Shown here: piece by piece, positions 62,327 through 64,000 of the stretch
Numbering within the stretch: position 1 is the stretch's first letter
Layout of the letters: each line of letters opens with the position of its first letter
From: Bacillota bacterium
Lineage (GTDB): Bacteria; Bacillota; Clostridia; Lachnospirales; Lachnospiraceae
Assembly: GCA_902363515.1 (NCBI GenBank)
Contig: CABJAN010000001.1
Location: 321,820-385,819 of the forward strand
Length of the DNA stretch: 64,000 bases
Direction of reading: 5' to 3'
Position numbers and translations under genes: made by a program
The notes under the pieces: generated by a model
Database searches by the model: none
What the model saw: only the letters and a program-made list of their open reading frames with translations
Told to the model about the DNA's origin: nothing

Positions 62327-62365
62327 TATATTGATACTGAAAGTCCCATGGTAACTATCAATATA
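62327..62365 (-). other. Inverted repeat between maturase and precursor genes
   Basis: A perfect 10-bp inverted repeat (TATATTGATA at 62327-62336, its complement at 62356-62365) with a 19-base spacer, between the radical SAM stop and the precursor ribosome site. It could be an mRNA processing stem or the operator of an internal promoter. Confidence 0.45.
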
Positions 62366-62380
62366 ATATACCTCTGATTA

Positions 62381-63697
62381 TCACTTGCTGTTTTGTTGTT
62401 CGTGCTTCTGTTTTAACAACGCTTTTGTACATTCTACCAAATACTCCTGCATATAAAATTTCCGCTGCTCACAAACTCTTCTTCCCTCCATACGACTATG
62501 AGGACATCCTCCTATACAAATTGGAAGTAATTTACATTCCTTACATTCGTCATAAAGTGTTGGTTCAAATGAGGAATATTTTTCTATCAAATCAGTTCTC
62601 TGTAAATAATTATCACCTAAATTAATGTTCCCAATTGCTTTTTCAGGAATACCAATATCATTCCAACATTTATAGATTTTTCCAGTGTCATCAATCACCC
62701 ACCCATTACAATCATCTGCAATACAATGGTTCATCCTTGCTCTTGGATAAGTTTTTTGTAAAGGTATATGATTATCCATAAGAAATTTTAAGTTGTATTT
62801 TGAATACATTTCATCTGAAAAGCATTTATCTTCCTGATAGTTATCATTGTACGGTTCTACTAAACCAAGATATGGACTTACATATTTCAACATATCCTTT
62901 TCTCTTAGAAAGTTCATAACCTTATTAGCTTCAGCAATGTTATCATAATCAACATTAATTCTTAAACTAATTGGTAATACTTCTTTTACATCCATAATAT
63001 TTTTCATAATAATATCATAGGTTCCATTGCCATTCACAAGCGGTCTACGTACATCATGAATTTCTTTAGGACCATCTAGGGTAATTTGTACACGTCCTAC
63101 CTGACATTCTTTTAACCGTTCCGCATTTTCTTTTGTCAAAAGATATCCATTTGTAACAATTCCAGCACTATAAGTTATCTCTTTTTCCTCACATAACTCA
63201 ATAAGCTGCCTGGAAAGTCCCTCTATAACCGGCATACCAATCAAAGGTTCCCCACCAAACCAGGTAACATATAGTGATTTTACACCAGCAATATGCTTTT
63301 TCACAAAATCCATTAAGTTTTTCTGTGTTTCTTCATCCATTAACCTTTCACCATAATGTCCTTGTTCAAAACAATAAACACAGCGAAAGTTACAAGCCAT
63401 TGTCGGTGCAATTGTTAATGACATTCTAGTATAATCATACCTACCATGCATCATCCTCTCTTTAACAAGAAAACGTTCGTCAATATCCTCTGGTACAAGA
63501 TATCCACATTTCAATAGATTATCTAAAAATTCTTTATCTTTGATTTCTTCTCCTGTCTCAAGATAATTGATAAACTGTGCATACTGTAGTTCTTTTACAA
63601 CCGCTAATGCTCCTGTAAAAGAATTGTACATTACAATCTGGTCTTTTCCTAAATCGTCATATATGAAGTTGTATTCGGACGGTTTTAATTTCGTCAT
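62381..63697 (-). CDS. Radical SAM/SPASM peptide maturase
   Basis: 438 residues. Residues 1-90 form a non-enzymatic N-terminal domain with an NSFTGA motif, as in peptide-modifying SPASM enzymes. The radical SAM cluster motif is Cys102, Cys106, Cys109 (ACNFRCVYCFEQGH), with the GGEP motif at 148-151. The SPASM region holds Cys325, 330, 344, 385, 388, 394, 398 and 409 for two auxiliary Fe-S clusters. It would install thioether or other crosslinks in the Cys-rich peptide encoded 80 bases downstream. AAGGAGAACAAAGAA precedes the ATG. It is the first gene of the unit. Confidence 0.93.
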   Translation of the reverse strand: MTKLKPSEYNFIYDDLGKDQIVMYNSFTGALAVVKELQYAQFINYLETGEEIKDKEFLDNLLKCGYLVPEDIDERFLVKERMMHGRYDYTRMSLTIAPTMACNFRCVYCFEQGHYGERLMDEETQKNLMDFVKKHIAGVKSLYVTWFGGEPLIGMPVIEGLSRQLIELCEEKEITYSAGIVTNGYLLTKENAERLKECQVGRVQITLDGPKEIHDVRRPLVNGNGTYDIIMKNIMDVKEVLPISLRINVDYDNIAEANKVMNFLREKDMLKYVSPYLGLVEPYNDNYQEDKCFSDEMYSKYNLKFLMDNHIPLQKTYPRARMNHCIADDCNGWVIDDTGKIYKCWNDIGIPEKAIGNINLGDNYLQRTDLIEKYSSFEPTLYDECKECKLLPICIGGCPHSRMEGRRVCEQRKFYMQEYLVECTKALLKQKHEQQNSK

Positions 63698-63739
63698 TTC
63701 TTTGTTCTCCTTCTTTTGTTTTCCTTGTATCTTCCAAGT

Positions 63740-63834
63740 ACTTTTTACTTGTTTTTCAGTTTAGTGCAAAACACACAAAAAGAACATAACATTTCACGCA
63801 ATTTTTCTTTTGCGTAAAATGCCATGTTCTTTTT
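63740..63834 (-). promoter_or_regulatory. Leader hairpin element, copy 1 (upstream of the maturase)
   Basis: The stem at 63777-63834 has perfect 11-bp outer arms (AAAAAGAACAT and ATGTTCTTTTT) and an inner ATTTCACGCAA/TTGCGTAAAAT dyad, with T runs on both sides. On the minus strand it is followed by TTTTGCACTAAACTGAAAAAC and then, 80 bases from the stem, the maturase ATG. The same block lies upstream of the S41 genes. It may be an attenuator, a regulator binding site, or a bidirectional terminator that insulates the unit from the neighbouring IS element. Confidence 0.7.
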
Positions 63835-63885
63835 TAAAAAATACTGTATGATAATCTTATCACTTAACAAAGGAGTTTATACTGG

Positions 63886-64000
63886 TGTGGTATAAAAAAA
63901 GTTGACAGCTTATTCTCAAGGATTTCATAATAAAACCAAGAGAATAAGGAGGTATTTAAAGTGGCACGTAAATATGACCATGAATACAAAGTACAGGCAG
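63886..64000 (+). mobile_element. Left end of an IS3-family-like element
   Basis: TGTGGTATAAAAAAAGTTGACA (63886-63907, shown in part) has the TG...AAAAAGTTGACA form of IS3/IS150-group terminal repeats. A ribosome site AAGGAGGTATTTAAA and a transposase start follow. The right end lies outside the window, so completeness and target duplication cannot be seen. Confidence 0.6.
63961..64000 (+). CDS. IS3-family transposase OrfA, 5' end
   Basis: Only 13 residues are visible, from a GTG start with AAGGAGG ahead: MARKYDHEYKVQA. The M-A-R-K-Y-D-x-E-Y/F-K-x-Q-A opening is that of IS3-family OrfA helix-turn-helix proteins. The gene continues past the window edge. Confidence 0.65.
   Translation, partial: MARKYDHEYKVQA

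Noticed and set aside
1..64000. CRISPR arrays, tRNA or rRNA genes
   Set aside because: No regularly spaced direct repeats, no tRNA cloverleaf with TTCGA loop and no rRNA-like conserved stretch were found on either strand by reading.

Overview
The window comes from a Gram-positive anaerobe of the Firmicutes, most likely a Lachnospiraceae gut commensal such as Blautia or a close relative. This is inferred from the moderate-to-low GC sequence, strong AGGAGG ribosome binding sites, the hpf-secA-prfB block, a fermentative AdhE with Rex-like operators, a YesM/YesN-controlled xyloside locus, DUF4367 and Flp1/Tad genes, and many lipoproteins. No rRNA, tRNA or CRISPR array was seen.

Layout. 1-333: 3' end of a DUF975 membrane protein. 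399-8754 (minus): a housekeeping run of hpf, secA, a small protein, prfB, an ACT protein, hom and an apgM-type proposed homoserine kinase, followed by a RelBE-like toxin-antitoxin pair. 8893-12292 (minus): a small lipoprotein, dapB, dapA, cobO and a double-OB SSB-like protein. 12530-14359: typA. 14396-14733: a compact type I toxin-antitoxin locus, with a 32-residue holin-like toxin and a convergent small RNA. 15088-17706: adhE behind a consensus promoter with two Rex-like sites. 17752-18774: a structured repeat, two tiny ORFs and a membrane-bound XRE regulator. 18890-31195: mntP, then a xylan/xylo-oligosaccharide locus (GH43, GH3, YesM/YesN, CUT1 ABC transporter) with a DUF4340 lipoprotein. 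31365-38973: a MATE pump behind a MerR-type promoter, an MBL/beta-CASP RNase-like protein, a secreted protein, an ECF sigma and DUF4367 pair split by an oppositely oriented murG, a HIT protein and a soluble histidine kinase. 38979-48942 (minus): a full Tad/Flp pilus locus with two prepilin peptidases, TadE-like pseudopilins, an FHA protein and a rhomboid protease. 49122-56002: SGNH hydrolase, YbaK, a small protein, CapA, an acyltransferase, an NSS transporter, a TRIC/YadS protein and YqeY.

The most notable region is 56126-63834 (minus). A radical SAM/SPASM maturase is followed by an 8-cysteine, 56-residue peptide too short for routine gene calling, then an ABC exporter without a peptidase domain, then three tandem S41-type peptidase lipoproteins. 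The exporter unit and the peptidase unit each begin with a copy of the same roughly 90-base hairpin leader. This looks like a co-regulated RiPP system: the enzyme crosslinks the Cys-rich peptide, the ABC protein exports it, and the surface lipoproteins may trim or sense it. The island abuts the left end of an IS3-like element at the window edge.
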